Assembly (NCBI GenBank): GCA_028724485.1
Contig: JAQYCY010000063.1
Location: forward strand, 1-13,249
Direction: 5' to 3'
Length of the DNA stretch: 13,249 nucleotides
Origin: CAG-917 sp028724485
Lineage (GTDB): Bacteria; Bacillota; Clostridia; Christensenellales; CAG-917
In this document: positions 1-6,083 of the stretch, piece after piece
How the letters are laid out: each line of letters begins with the position of its first letter
How positions within the stretch are numbered: the stretch's first letter is position 1
Notes under the pieces: model-generated
Databases searched by the model: none
What the model was told of the DNA's origin: nothing
What the model saw: the letters and a program-made list of their open reading frames with translations, nothing else
Made by a program: the position numbers and the translations under genes

Positions 1-123
1 CGCATATTTATTCATTTATAAATTTTAAATTTAATTACGATGTAGCGATTATAGAAAGCGATTATAGGCGGTTTTTTTGTGATAAGAAATTATGTCTAAA
101 ATTGTGTGCCAAAATTTTTAATT

Positions 124-151
124 TTAGTTTTAAGTCGTTAGTTTTAAGTCG
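124..151. repeat. exact 14-bp tandem repeat, two copies
   Basis: The unit TTAGTTTTAAGTCG occurs at 124-137 and again, identical, at 138-151. It lies in AT-rich non-coding DNA. No function is evident; replication slippage is the simple explanation. Confidence 0.7.
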
Positions 152-258
152 ATTGTTTAATTTTTAAATAGTTTTACTTTACTTATTACTTTTTTTAAAT
201 TATTTATTACAGTTCGCTTATTTAAGTTGAAGTATAAAAATTGTTTATTTATGATAAT

Positions 259-279
259 AAAAAATCACTTACTAAGTGA
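259..279 (-). terminator. possible Rho-independent terminator of the ylmC-like gene
   Basis: On the minus strand a six-base-pair stem (TCACTT with AAGTGA, loop AGT, 265-279) is followed directly by six T residues (264 down to 259). It lies about 150 bases past the stop of the leftward gene at 426. The stem is short and AT-rich, so termination may be weak. Confidence 0.4.
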
Positions 280-425
280 AGTATAAGAATTCAAATTTAA
301 TTTTTTAAATTACTAATTATATCTTTAATAGACACGATTATAGTTTAAAATAGTTAATTACTTTTTAAAAAATCGATTACGTTTTAAATTTTAATTTACA
401 TTTTTAATTTTAAATTTTTTAATAA

Positions 426-767
426 CTAATTGTTGAAATTTTGGTTATTAAGATTTTGGTCGTTATAGTTTTGTGTATTGTTTACGTCGGATACGGCATT
501 GCCGTCATAGCCGCTTGCCATAACCGACGGTCTGGATTGAAGCTCTACTAAAATTACGTCTTCGCCGACTTTTATTATGTTTTGCCAAGGTATGCACACG
601 CAATCATTGCCGTTAAACTTAAAAAACGTTCTTCTGCCCGGCGCAACGAAATAGTTCACTCTTCCCACGCAAGAAAAAACGATATCGCAAAGGTGTCCGA
701 GTTCACGGCCGTCCGATACGTTCACGATTCTTTTATTTCTGAGTTCGCTGAATGAATATTCTTTCAT
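426..767 (-). CDS. YlmC/YmxH-family PRC-barrel sporulation protein
   Basis: A 113-residue protein with a PRC-barrel-type N-terminal half (residues 1-80; motifs FSELRNKRIVNVSDGRELGH, DIVF and CIPW). This pattern is typical of the small YlmC/YmxH proteins of spore formers, which are often found near sigG and nrdR; nrdR is indeed the next gene. The biochemical role of the family is poorly defined. The start is supported by AGGTGA eight bases upstream on the minus strand. Family members are usually about 80-90 residues. The extra length here is an asparagine-rich tail (about residues 94-113, many N with Q, Y, F and D) that looks disordered. It is transcribed away from nrdR, with a possible terminator near 259-279. 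Family assignment is fairly sure; function is not. Confidence 0.8.
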   Translation of the reverse strand: MKEYSFSELRNKRIVNVSDGRELGHLCDIVFSCVGRVNYFVAPGRRTFFKFNGNDCVCIPWQNIIKVGEDVILVELQSRPSVMASGYDGNAVSDVNNTQNYNDQNLNNQNFNN

Positions 768-839
768 TTATCACCTATCTATATATATGACTTTTTTTTA
801 CAAGATATGACAAAGAAAGAGTAATTTTTCAAGAAAAAG

Positions 840-868
840 TTTACAAAAAACACGAATTATAGTATACT
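840..868 (+). promoter_or_regulatory. sigma-A promoter of nrdR
   Basis: TTTACA (840-845) and TATACT (863-868) are separated by 17 bases, close to the vegetative consensus. Transcription would start near 875, right at the ribosome binding site AGAGGT (874-879), giving a leader of only about 11 bases before the ATG at 886. A partial match to the NrdR box (850-865) lies between the two elements, which would suit autoregulation. Confidence 0.65.
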
Positions 869-885
869 CTATAAGAGGTAAAGCT

Positions 886-1362
886 ATGAAGTGTGTTTAT
901 TGTGGCTGTTTGGAAAGCCGCGTTATCGATTCCAGACAGAGCGAAGACGGAACTACCATACGCCGCAGACGTGAATGTGAGAGCTGCGGAAAAAGATTTA
1001 CGACTTATGAAACGGTAGAATATTCTCCCGTTATGGTTGTAAAAAAAGACGGAAGCCGTCAACAATTCGATATCGATAAGGTTCGTAGAGGCATTATGAA
1101 AGCAATCGAAAAGCGAGCCGTATCTATGGCGGTTGTGGATAAATTGGTTTCCGAAGTCCAAAAAAGCGTGTTGAATTCTCTTGAACAAGAGGTTTCAAGC
1201 ACACATATAGGCGAATTGGTTATGGACGGCTTAAAACAAGTAGACGAAGTTGCTTACGTAAGATACGCATCCGTACATCGTCAGTTTAAGGACATAAATT
1301 CGCTTTTGAACGAAATCGAAGAGCTTGTAAAACTCAAAGAGTCGCTTAACAACAAAAAATAA
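886..1362 (+). CDS. nrdR: transcriptional repressor NrdR
   Basis: NrdR senses ATP/dATP and represses ribonucleotide reductase genes. The 158-residue protein has the family's usual length and order. An N-terminal zinc ribbon has Cys3-x2-Cys6 and Cys31-x2-Cys34, with the basic stretch RRRRE at 26-30 and FTTYE at its end. An ATP-cone follows from about residue 46 (VKKDGSRQQFDIDKVRRGI). The ATG is preceded by AGAGGT at proper spacing and by a good sigma-A promoter. A partial NrdR-box match between the -35 and -10 elements hints at autoregulation. It is monocistronic by layout: sigK lies on the opposite strand downstream with a shared terminator between them. No reductase gene is in the window. 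Identification is firm. Confidence 0.96.
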   Translation: MKCVYCGCLESRVIDSRQSEDGTTIRRRRECESCGKRFTTYETVEYSPVMVVKKDGSRQQFDIDKVRRGIMKAIEKRAVSMAVVDKLVSEVQKSVLNSLEQEVSSTHIGELVMDGLKQVDEVAYVRYASVHRQFKDINSLLNEIEELVKLKESLNNKK

Positions 1363-1583
1363 GTTTTACGAAAGATACGCCTTCGACAAAAGAAATACGC
1401 AAGGTGCAACGGAAAACACATCGTCGATGCTTTAATTTGCAAAAGAGTTTGATTGCGAAAGAACCGCACAAAAGATTGGCGTGGTTTACGAAATGGAAGA
1501 ATTTTGATTTACGACAAAAAAGCTAAAATGCAACAGTGCAACGAAAATTCCAAAGAATTTAAGATTTGAAGATTTAATTTGAT
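1363..1583. other. non-coding stretch after nrdR, possibly decayed coding sequence
   Basis: No intact gene is seen. Unlike the other spacers this stretch is not extremely AT-rich. One frame (from 1364) reads through about 70 codons with only two internal stops (TAA at 1433, TGA in the second half) before its final stop. The nrdR frame itself stays open for about 29 further codons after the stop. This could be a degraded small gene or chance; no domain was recognised. Confidence 0.25.
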
Positions 1584-1619
1584 TAGTAAAACACCGCCTT
1601 AGTAGGCGGTGTTTTACTA
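1584..1619. terminator. bidirectional terminator between nrdR and sigK
   Basis: A perfect 15-bp stem (1584-1598 with 1605-1619) encloses a six-base loop TTAGTA. Each arm has a GC core (CACCGCC/GGCGGTG) followed by a TTTT run, so it can terminate transcription from either side. It lies between the convergent genes nrdR (+) and sigK (-). Confidence 0.88.
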
Positions 1620-1674
1620 TGGGGAGATTTATATTGCCGACTATTCAACGCTTTTTTTTGAGTTTAGTTTAGTA

Positions 1675-2376
1675 TCAATCGAAATAAAGTTCTTCTTTGT
1701 TAATCCTGTCCTTTATTTTGTCGAGAGCCTTTTTTTCGATTCTCGAAACGTAACTGCGCGAGATGTTTTGCTTTGCGGCAACCTCGCGCTGCGTGAGAGC
1801 CGCGCCGCCTTCTAATCCGTAACGAAGATTTATGATTTCGTATTCACGCTTGTCAAGCGCCTTTTTTGTCAGAGCTTTTAGCCGTTCCATCAAAATGTTG
1901 CTTTCAACGTCGTTTATAACGGTGTCCGCTTCGGTGGACAAAAGGTCGATTAAGGTAAGCTCGTTACCGTCTCGGTCAACGCCGACGGGTTCGTACAGCG
2001 AAACGTTGCATTTATGTTTTTTGCCGCTTCTGAAAGTCATCAATATTTCGTTTTCGATGCATCTCGAAGCATAGGTCGCAAGTCCCGTGCCTTTATCTAT
2101 CTGATAGCTGTTTATAGCCTTTATAAGACCTATTGAGCCTACCGAAATAAGTTCGTCTGTGTCGTTATAATTGCTGTATTTTTTTGCGATATGCGCAACA
2201 AGTCTTAAATTGTGTGAAATTAAAAGTTCTTTTGCTTTTTCATCGCCGTTTTTTGCGGCAACGAGATATTCGCGTTCCTTTTCTTTTGAAAGAGGTTTCG
2301 GGAAAGAGTTCTTGCTGTCAACGTATGACGAAAATACCAATATATCTTTTAGCATCGAAAAGAAGCATTCAATCAT
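1675..2376 (-). CDS. sigK: RNA polymerase sporulation sigma factor, pro-sigma-K
   Basis: Sigma-K directs late mother-cell transcription (coat, cortex maturation, lysis). The 233-residue product matches the SigK pattern throughout: a hydrophobic pro-sequence ending in SSYVD (residues 1-20), then FPKPLS, region 2 with HNLRLVAHIAKKY (56-67), ELISVGSIGLIKAI (75-88) and GLATYASRCIENEILM (98-113), and region 4 with the helix-turn-helix LTQREVAAKQNISRSYVSRIEKKAL (194-218). I chose the internal ATG at 2376, not the in-frame ATG at 2481. It has a strong AGGGGG ribosome site just upstream and gives a pro-sequence like that of B. subtilis SigK. The gene is whole, with no skin-like interruption. It is divergent from spoIVB, whose product triggers pro-sigma-K processing. 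SigE is the nearest alternative, but the pro-sequence context favours SigK. Confidence 0.9.
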   Translation of the reverse strand: MIECFFSMLKDILVFSSYVDSKNSFPKPLSKEKEREYLVAAKNGDEKAKELLISHNLRLVAHIAKKYSNYNDTDELISVGSIGLIKAINSYQIDKGTGLATYASRCIENEILMTFRSGKKHKCNVSLYEPVGVDRDGNELTLIDLLSTEADTVINDVESNILMERLKALTKKALDKREYEIINLRYGLEGGAALTQREVAAKQNISRSYVSRIEKKALDKIKDRINKEELYFD

Positions 2377-2396
2377 ATTTACCCCCTGAGCATTAC

Positions 2397-2426
2397 AATA
2401 TATGAGAGATTTCGACATAAATTGAC
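2397..2426 (-). promoter_or_regulatory. candidate sigma-E promoter of sigK
   Basis: Read on the minus strand, GTCAATTT (2426-2419) and CATATATT (2404-2397) are 14 bases apart. The -10 agrees with the published sigma-E form CATACAnT at all but one base; the -35 is a weaker match. Transcription would begin about ten bases before the ribosome site of sigK. In B. subtilis sigK is first transcribed by sigma-E, so this is the expected promoter class. The spacer also contains TGTCGAA, a perfect 0A-box core, on the same strand (2417-2411). Confidence 0.5.
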
Positions 2427-2501
2427 CTTTATACCCACAAATTGACAGAAAGAATTTATTTCTTAGCAAATATAAGGACAAATTAGTAAAAAAATAATGC
2501 T

Positions 2502-3521
2502 ATGACAACATTAAAAAGCAATATATATAAGGTTTTAATAATTGTCGCAACGGTTCTATTGCTTATAACGCTATTCGGTTTTTGCGGTGGTGTAGCAAAG
2601 GCTGATTCTTACGACAAAGTTATGCTCGGAGGCAAACCGATAGGCATTACCATAAAGGCGGACGGACTTGTCGTTCTGGAAACGACGGAAGTCATCACGA
2701 ACGGCGGAAAAGAAAACCCGACCGGCGGAAAACTCAGACGCGGCGATATAATAACCGAAATTAACGGAAATAGAGTTTTCACGCTTGTCGATTTGATTAA
2801 ACAAGTAAAGGGCGGCGAGTGCGAGATTAAAGCAGTCAGACAAGGCGAAGAGTTTACCGTAAATTGCAAGCCGAGCGTAGATGCGCTAAGCGGCTCATAC
2901 AAACTCGGAATTTATGTCAAAGAAGACGTGAGCGGCATAGGAACGGTTACTTTTGTGACGTCTGACGGCGTTTACGGTGCGTTGGGACACCGTATCAGTG
3001 ATGCTGAAAGTGGTTTGACTTTTGAATTTCAGAAAGGAAAGATATACGACGCTACTATAAGCGGCGCGGTTAAAGGACAAAAAGGAAAAGCAGGTGAGCT
3101 TGTAGGGCGTTTTTCAAAAGCAGACGAGGTGGGAACGATAACAAAAAACACGCCGTATGGCATATACGGAAAAATCAACGGATATGACGGCAAGTGGATA
3201 AATGTTGCAAAACTCGCCGAAATAAAGGTGGGGAAAGCGCAGATTTATTCGGACGTTTTCGGAAAACCTGACTATTACGACGTGGAAATTATAAAGACTT
3301 TTGCGCAGAACAGCGTTCAGGAAAAGAGTATGATAATTAAGGTGACGGACAGTCGCTTGATTGAAAAAACGGGTGGAATCGTGCAAGGTATGAGCGGTAG
3401 TCCCATTATTCAAAATAATAAGCTCGTGGGGGCTGTAACGCACGTCTTTACGGGTGACCCGACAAAGGGCTACGGAATTTATGCTCCGTGGATGATAAAA
3501 AATGCGGAAAAAGAGAGCTAA
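2502..3521 (+). CDS. spoIVB: SpoIVB serine peptidase (S55), forespore signal protease
   Basis: SpoIVB is secreted from the forespore into the intermembrane space. There it cleaves SpoIVFA, releasing SpoIVFB to process pro-sigma-K. The 339-residue protein has a signal or membrane segment (about 9-28, possible cleavage after AKA34), a PDZ domain (about 42-122, GGKLRRGDIITEINGN) and the S55 peptidase domain. The triad is visible as His163 in GALGHRI, Asp283 in KVTDSRL and Ser298 in GMSGSP. The Asp-Ser distance of 15 equals that in B. subtilis SpoIVB as I recall it. It is shorter than the 426-residue B. subtilis protein, mostly before the peptidase domain. The ATG lacks a clear Shine-Dalgarno sequence; AAGGA lies too far upstream (2474-2478). 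Its terminator overlaps the stop codon, so it looks monocistronic rather than joined to the spo0A-like gene downstream. Confidence 0.93.
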   Translation: MTTLKSNIYKVLIIVATVLLLITLFGFCGGVAKADSYDKVMLGGKPIGITIKADGLVVLETTEVITNGGKENPTGGKLRRGDIITEINGNRVFTLVDLIKQVKGGECEIKAVRQGEEFTVNCKPSVDALSGSYKLGIYVKEDVSGIGTVTFVTSDGVYGALGHRISDAESGLTFEFQKGKIYDATISGAVKGQKGKAGELVGRFSKADEVGTITKNTPYGIYGKINGYDGKWINVAKLAEIKVGKAQIYSDVFGKPDYYDVEIIKTFAQNSVQEKSMIIKVTDSRLIEKTGGIVQGMSGSPIIQNNKLVGAVTHVFTGDPTKGYGIYAPWMIKNAEKES

Positions 3522-3536
3522 CACTCTCTTTTTTTT
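3508..3536 (+). terminator. Rho-independent terminator of spoIVB
   Basis: A ten-pair stem of AAAAAGAGAG with CTCTCTTTTT has the loop CTAACA and a run of eight T residues (3529-3536). The spoIVB stop codon TAA (3519-3521) lies inside the loop, so the terminator overlaps the coding end. Confidence 0.82.
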
Positions 3537-3727
3537 GATTGCAACGTTTAACGCATTGCGTTGTTTAATTTCTACTAAACGAAAACCCTTTTTGTAAATT
3601 ACAAGAGTAGTATGAGTTTATTTATTGTAACGCGTTTAATCAGGTAAGATACAAAATCGGACAGTAAAAGATAAAGAATAACAAAAACAGTTTTTTTTAT
3701 TTTCCCCAAACGTTTTAAACTTGTGTT

Positions 3728-4060
3728 GTGGAAAAGAAAGTTAAAGAATATTTATTGTCGCTCGGCTTTTTGCCGAATAAATGCGGCTATCACTATTTGT
3801 ATGATATTATTTGCGACGGTTTAAGCGGCGAAGAGCTTTTGCCGTTAAAATTTGTGGCATATTCAAGGCTCGCAAAAAAGTATAATAAGAGTGTGGATTC
3901 AATCGAAAAAGACGTGCAAAACGCAATCGGCAGTGCGTGGCTTGTCGGCGACGTAGATAGATTGTACGGCGAGTTCGGTGAAACAATAGATATGAAAAAA
4001 GGGAAGCCGAGCAATAAGCATTTTATTTTGACGGCGATTGAATCGTGTAGGTCGGTATGA
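3728..4060 (+). CDS. stand-alone Spo0A C-terminal DNA-binding domain, no receiver
   Basis: The whole 110-residue product aligns with the effector domain of Spo0A, the master sporulation regulator. From memory of B. subtilis Spo0A, shared landmarks are GY-x-YL (20-24), LL (38-39), LAKKYN (49-54), AIGSAW (66-71), GDVD (75-78), FG (84-85) and M-x-K-x-KPSN-x-x-FI (89-101). The phosphoacceptor receiver domain is missing. The TAA at 3716-3718 closes the frame upstream, and the 190 bases back to spoIVB hold no receiver-like reading in any forward frame. The GTG start has no Shine-Dalgarno sequence. In the recognition helix (57-67) the canonical SRVERAIRHAI is replaced by DSIEKDVQNAI, losing several basic residues. 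The gene sits where spo0A is expected, after spoIVB, and its stop overlaps the spoIIM-like start (ATGA). It may be a diverged paralogue, a truncated spo0A or a constitutive regulator. Confidence 0.85.
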   Translation: MEKKVKEYLLSLGFLPNKCGYHYLYDIICDGLSGEELLPLKFVAYSRLAKKYNKSVDSIEKDVQNAIGSAWLVGDVDRLYGEFGETIDMKKGKPSNKHFILTAIESCRSV

Positions 4061-4641
4061 GAGCGAAAATCAGCGCAAACAGATTTGAAGAATTCGGATT
4101 TGAAGCAAGACGATTTTTGTCCGAAAGCAAAAAGAAGCTGCTGTTTATTTGCGCTGTTTTTGTCATAGGACTAATCATCGGCATCATTGTTGGTGCGACG
4201 TCAGGTGTAAATAATTGCAATTCGGAACTTTGCGTAGGAAGCGGAAAACTGTTTCTGCGCATATTTTTGGCAATGCTTGTCGTATACTTTTTTATCGTTT
4301 TTTCGTCGGTTAATTTTGTTTTTATCGTTTTAGCGGACGTTTCGTTAGGACTTATCGGCGTATATCTCGGCAGAGCTGTTTGCATTTTATCGGTTTATGG
4401 CGGTTTTGTCGGTGTTATGAACATAATATTTGTGTATATTCCCGTATTCTGCGGAAGTTTTGTTTTTATGATGATTGCGCTTGCGTATTCAATTTCAAAT
4501 TTTCCTCTTGTCGGGTGCAAGGCGTGGAAGCTGTTTAGACCCGTTCTCGGCTCGGTCGGACTTATGTTTTTGATAAACGTCGTTTTTAATGCGGCGGTGA
4601 TTTTTATTTTGGGATTGATATTGAACGTAATTGTGATATAA
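4057..4641 (+). CDS. SpoIIM-like multi-pass membrane protein
   Basis: A 194-residue hydrophobic protein with about five membrane segments (roughly 27-48, 66-93, 95-115, 118-145 and 166-192). The basic N-terminus ends in SESKKK. Length, the long loop after the first segment (residues 49-65) and the pattern of the middle segments fit SpoIIM, a member of the DUF95 family. SpoIIM joins SpoIID and SpoIIP in septal peptidoglycan removal during engulfment. Context supports this: spoIIM follows spo0A in Clostridium and lies near deoB in Bacillus. Sequence similarity alone is weak, so I withhold the symbol. Start and upstream stop overlap (ATGA, 4057-4060), suggesting translational coupling to the Spo0A-domain gene. 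deoB follows after seven bases. Alternatively it is an unrelated integral membrane protein. Confidence 0.6.
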   Translation: MRAKISANRFEEFGFEARRFLSESKKKLLFICAVFVIGLIIGIIVGATSGVNNCNSELCVGSGKLFLRIFLAMLVVYFFIVFSSVNFVFIVLADVSLGLIGVYLGRAVCILSVYGGFVGVMNIIFVYIPVFCGSFVFMMIALAYSISNFPLVGCKAWKLFRPVLGSVGLMFLINVVFNAAVIFILGLILNVIVI

Positions 4642-4642
4642 T
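4615..4642 (+). promoter_or_regulatory. candidate sigma-A promoter of deoB, leaderless geometry
   Basis: TTGATA (4615-4620) and a perfect TATAAT (4637-4642) are 16 bases apart. The -10 overlaps the stop codon of the spoIIM-like gene. The expected transcription start, six or seven bases after the -10, falls on the A of the deoB ATG at 4649. deoB has no Shine-Dalgarno sequence, which agrees with a leaderless message. The region is AT-rich, so a chance TATAAT is possible. Confidence 0.5.
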
Positions 4643-4648
4643 AAACCT

Positions 4649-5773
4649 ATGAGAGTTTTTATACTTGTAATTGACAGTTTTGGAATCGGCGGAGCAAAAG
4701 ACGCTTACGTCTATGGCGACGAAGGTTCGGATACTTATAAGAGCATTTCAAAAGGAATTAAAATTCCGAATCTGATAAGTTTGGGTTTTAACAATATTGA
4801 CGGCGTGGAGGCTATGCCGAAAGCCGAAAAGCCGCTTGCTTCGTTTGCAAGGCTTGTCGAATTGTCAAAGGGCAAAGACACGGTAACGGGGCATTTTGAA
4901 ATTGCGGGCATTATATCTCCAAAACCTCAACCTACGTATCCAAACGGATTTCCGAAAGACGTCATTGACGAACTTGAAAATGCGTTTGGTGTCAAAGTTT
5001 TGGGGAACGAAGTCGCAAGCGGAACGGAAATTATTCAAAGGCTCGGCAGGCAATCGACAGACGAAAAAAGACCTATCGTCTATACGTCGGCTGACAGCGT
5101 TTTGCAAATTGCCGCAAACGAAAGCGTAATTCCGCTTGAAAGGCTCTATGAAATGTGCGAGATTGCGCGCAAGATTATGTGCGGTGAAAATGCTGTCGGA
5201 AGAATTATCGCAAGACCGTTTTTGGAGGGCGCAAACGGGTTTTATCGTACGGAGAACAGAAGAGATTATTCGTTGTTGCCGCCAAAAGATACCGTTATGG
5301 ACAAGCTCAAAGCAAAAGGTTTTGAGTGTATCGGCGTAGCGAAAATCAGAGATATTTTTTCGGGCAGGGGACTTACCGAACACGTTGTCGCGCATACAAA
5401 CGATGAAGTATGTGAAGCGACCTTAAAAGTTATGGAGCGTGATTTTTCTGGACTATGTTTTGTAAATTTAGTCGACACGGATATGCTTTACGGGCATCGC
5501 AACGACGTGGACGGGTACCGCGCCTGTGTAGAAAGATTTGACGCATATTTGCCGAAAATGTTTGAAAGATTAAATGACTACGATATGTTTATAATAACCG
5601 CCGACCACGGCTGTGACCCGTCGACGATTTCGACCGATCACTCGCGAGAAAACGTTCCGTATCTTTGTTTTGTCAAAAATAGAAACGGCGAAAATCTCGG
5701 AACTATCGAAGGTTTCGATTTTATCGCCAAAACGGTTTATAAGTATCTGACCGGCGAAGAGTTTAAAAATTGA
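4649..5773 (+). CDS. deoB: phosphopentomutase DeoB
   Basis: DeoB (also called Drm) interconverts ribose or deoxyribose 1-phosphate and 5-phosphate in nucleoside salvage, in the cytoplasm, with two divalent metal ions. The 374-residue protein is near the family length (about 390) and shows the alkaline-phosphatase-superfamily motifs in order: Asp9 in VIDSFGIG; GKDTVTGHFE (75-84) with the phosphorylated threonine; YTSADSVLQIAA; NLVDTDMLYGHRND; ITADHGCDPS; and TDHSREN. The cap domain lies between the N-terminal and C-terminal core parts. Small departures are Thr for the usual Phe in NLVDxD and Cys for Asn in ADHGxD. It follows the spoIIM-like gene by seven bases but probably also has its own promoter. 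No purine nucleoside phosphorylase partner is present here. Identification is firm. Confidence 0.95.
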   Translation: MRVFILVIDSFGIGGAKDAYVYGDEGSDTYKSISKGIKIPNLISLGFNNIDGVEAMPKAEKPLASFARLVELSKGKDTVTGHFEIAGIISPKPQPTYPNGFPKDVIDELENAFGVKVLGNEVASGTEIIQRLGRQSTDEKRPIVYTSADSVLQIAANESVIPLERLYEMCEIARKIMCGENAVGRIIARPFLEGANGFYRTENRRDYSLLPPKDTVMDKLKAKGFECIGVAKIRDIFSGRGLTEHVVAHTNDEVCEATLKVMERDFSGLCFVNLVDTDMLYGHRNDVDGYRACVERFDAYLPKMFERLNDYDMFIITADHGCDPSTISTDHSRENVPYLCFVKNRNGENLGTIEGFDFIAKTVYKYLTGEEFKN

Positions 5774-6023
5774 ATTATAAGTTTAAATAAATGAAATATT
5801 TAATGAAATCATATTTAAAAAATGATAATAATTGTATGATAATAATTGTATGATAATTGCTGATAAATCATAAAGTTTAATAAAAATATTATTAAATATA
5901 GATTTTGTTAATAAATATAATATTTAATAAATGATAATATTTAAAAATTTAAAAGTTAAAAATTTAATAAATGCGAAAATTTATTGACTTAGTTAGAAAC
6001 TTTACAATCGCTGTTTCCAAAAT
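5774..6023. other. AT-rich 3' region of deoB
   Basis: No gene is seen in the 250 bases between deoB and the terminator. The sequence is nearly all A and T with many short echoes of TTTAATAAATGATAA. A 14-bp unit ATGATAATAATTGT is repeated in tandem at 5822-5835 and 5836-5849, with a shortened third copy from 5850. If deoB transcription ends at 6024-6049, this forms a long, unstructured 3' untranslated region. Confidence 0.6.
5822..5861. repeat. 14-bp tandem repeat in the deoB 3' region
   Basis: Two exact copies of ATGATAATAATTGT (5822-5835, 5836-5849) are followed by the shortened copy ATGATAATTGCT. It is in AT-rich non-coding DNA and no role is evident. Confidence 0.7.
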
Positions 6024-6049
6024 AAAAGCCACCGATTTCGGTGGCTTTT
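6024..6049. terminator. bidirectional terminator between deoB and the zinc-ribbon gene
   Basis: An 11-bp perfect stem, AAAAGCCACCG (6024-6034) with CGGTGGCTTTT (6039-6049), has the loop ATTT. T-runs follow the GC stem on both strands. It serves deoB from the left and the leftward gene ending at 6084 from the right. Confidence 0.85.
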
Positions 6050-6083
6050 GCATTAAACGATAAAATATAATATTGTCAAATCA

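Larger units (their letters stand above)
1..425. other. AT-rich non-coding region
   Basis: No convincing gene lies here. The stretch is almost entirely A and T and is downstream of the leftward ylmC-like gene. It holds short direct repeats: a 13-bp unit beginning GCGATTATAG at 45 and again at 58, and an exact 14-bp tandem duplication at 124-151. It also holds a short hairpin with a T-run for the minus strand at 259-279, listed separately. Similar AT-rich, repeat-prone spacers occur at 5774-6023 and 12363-12700, so this looks like a general intergenic style of this genome. Confidence 0.6.

Noticed and set aside
1675..2376. Skin-like element interrupting sigK
   Set aside because: The reading frame is continuous through regions 2 and 4 with no recombinase or junction.
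2377..2481. Longer SigK start at 2481
   Set aside because: It would add 35 residues unlike any SigK pro-sequence, has no ribosome site, and covers the likely promoter; the ATG at 2376 has AGGGGG.
3537..3727. Remnant of a Spo0A receiver domain upstream of the effector-domain gene
   Set aside because: All three forward frames hit stops quickly, no receiver motif is readable, and the space is too short for a 120-residue domain.
4057..4641. XerD/Fur or other neighbour known next to spoIIM in Bacillus
   Set aside because: The sequence is a purely hydrophobic multi-pass protein with no recombinase or metal-regulator motif; only SpoIIM fits the neighbourhood.
4865..5395. 176-residue minus-strand frame inside deoB
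   Set aside because: It is antisense to a well-conserved gene and has no recognisable motif; the same holds for the 181-codon minus frame in lysA (9403-9948) and the 193-codon one in scpA/scpB (11108-11689).
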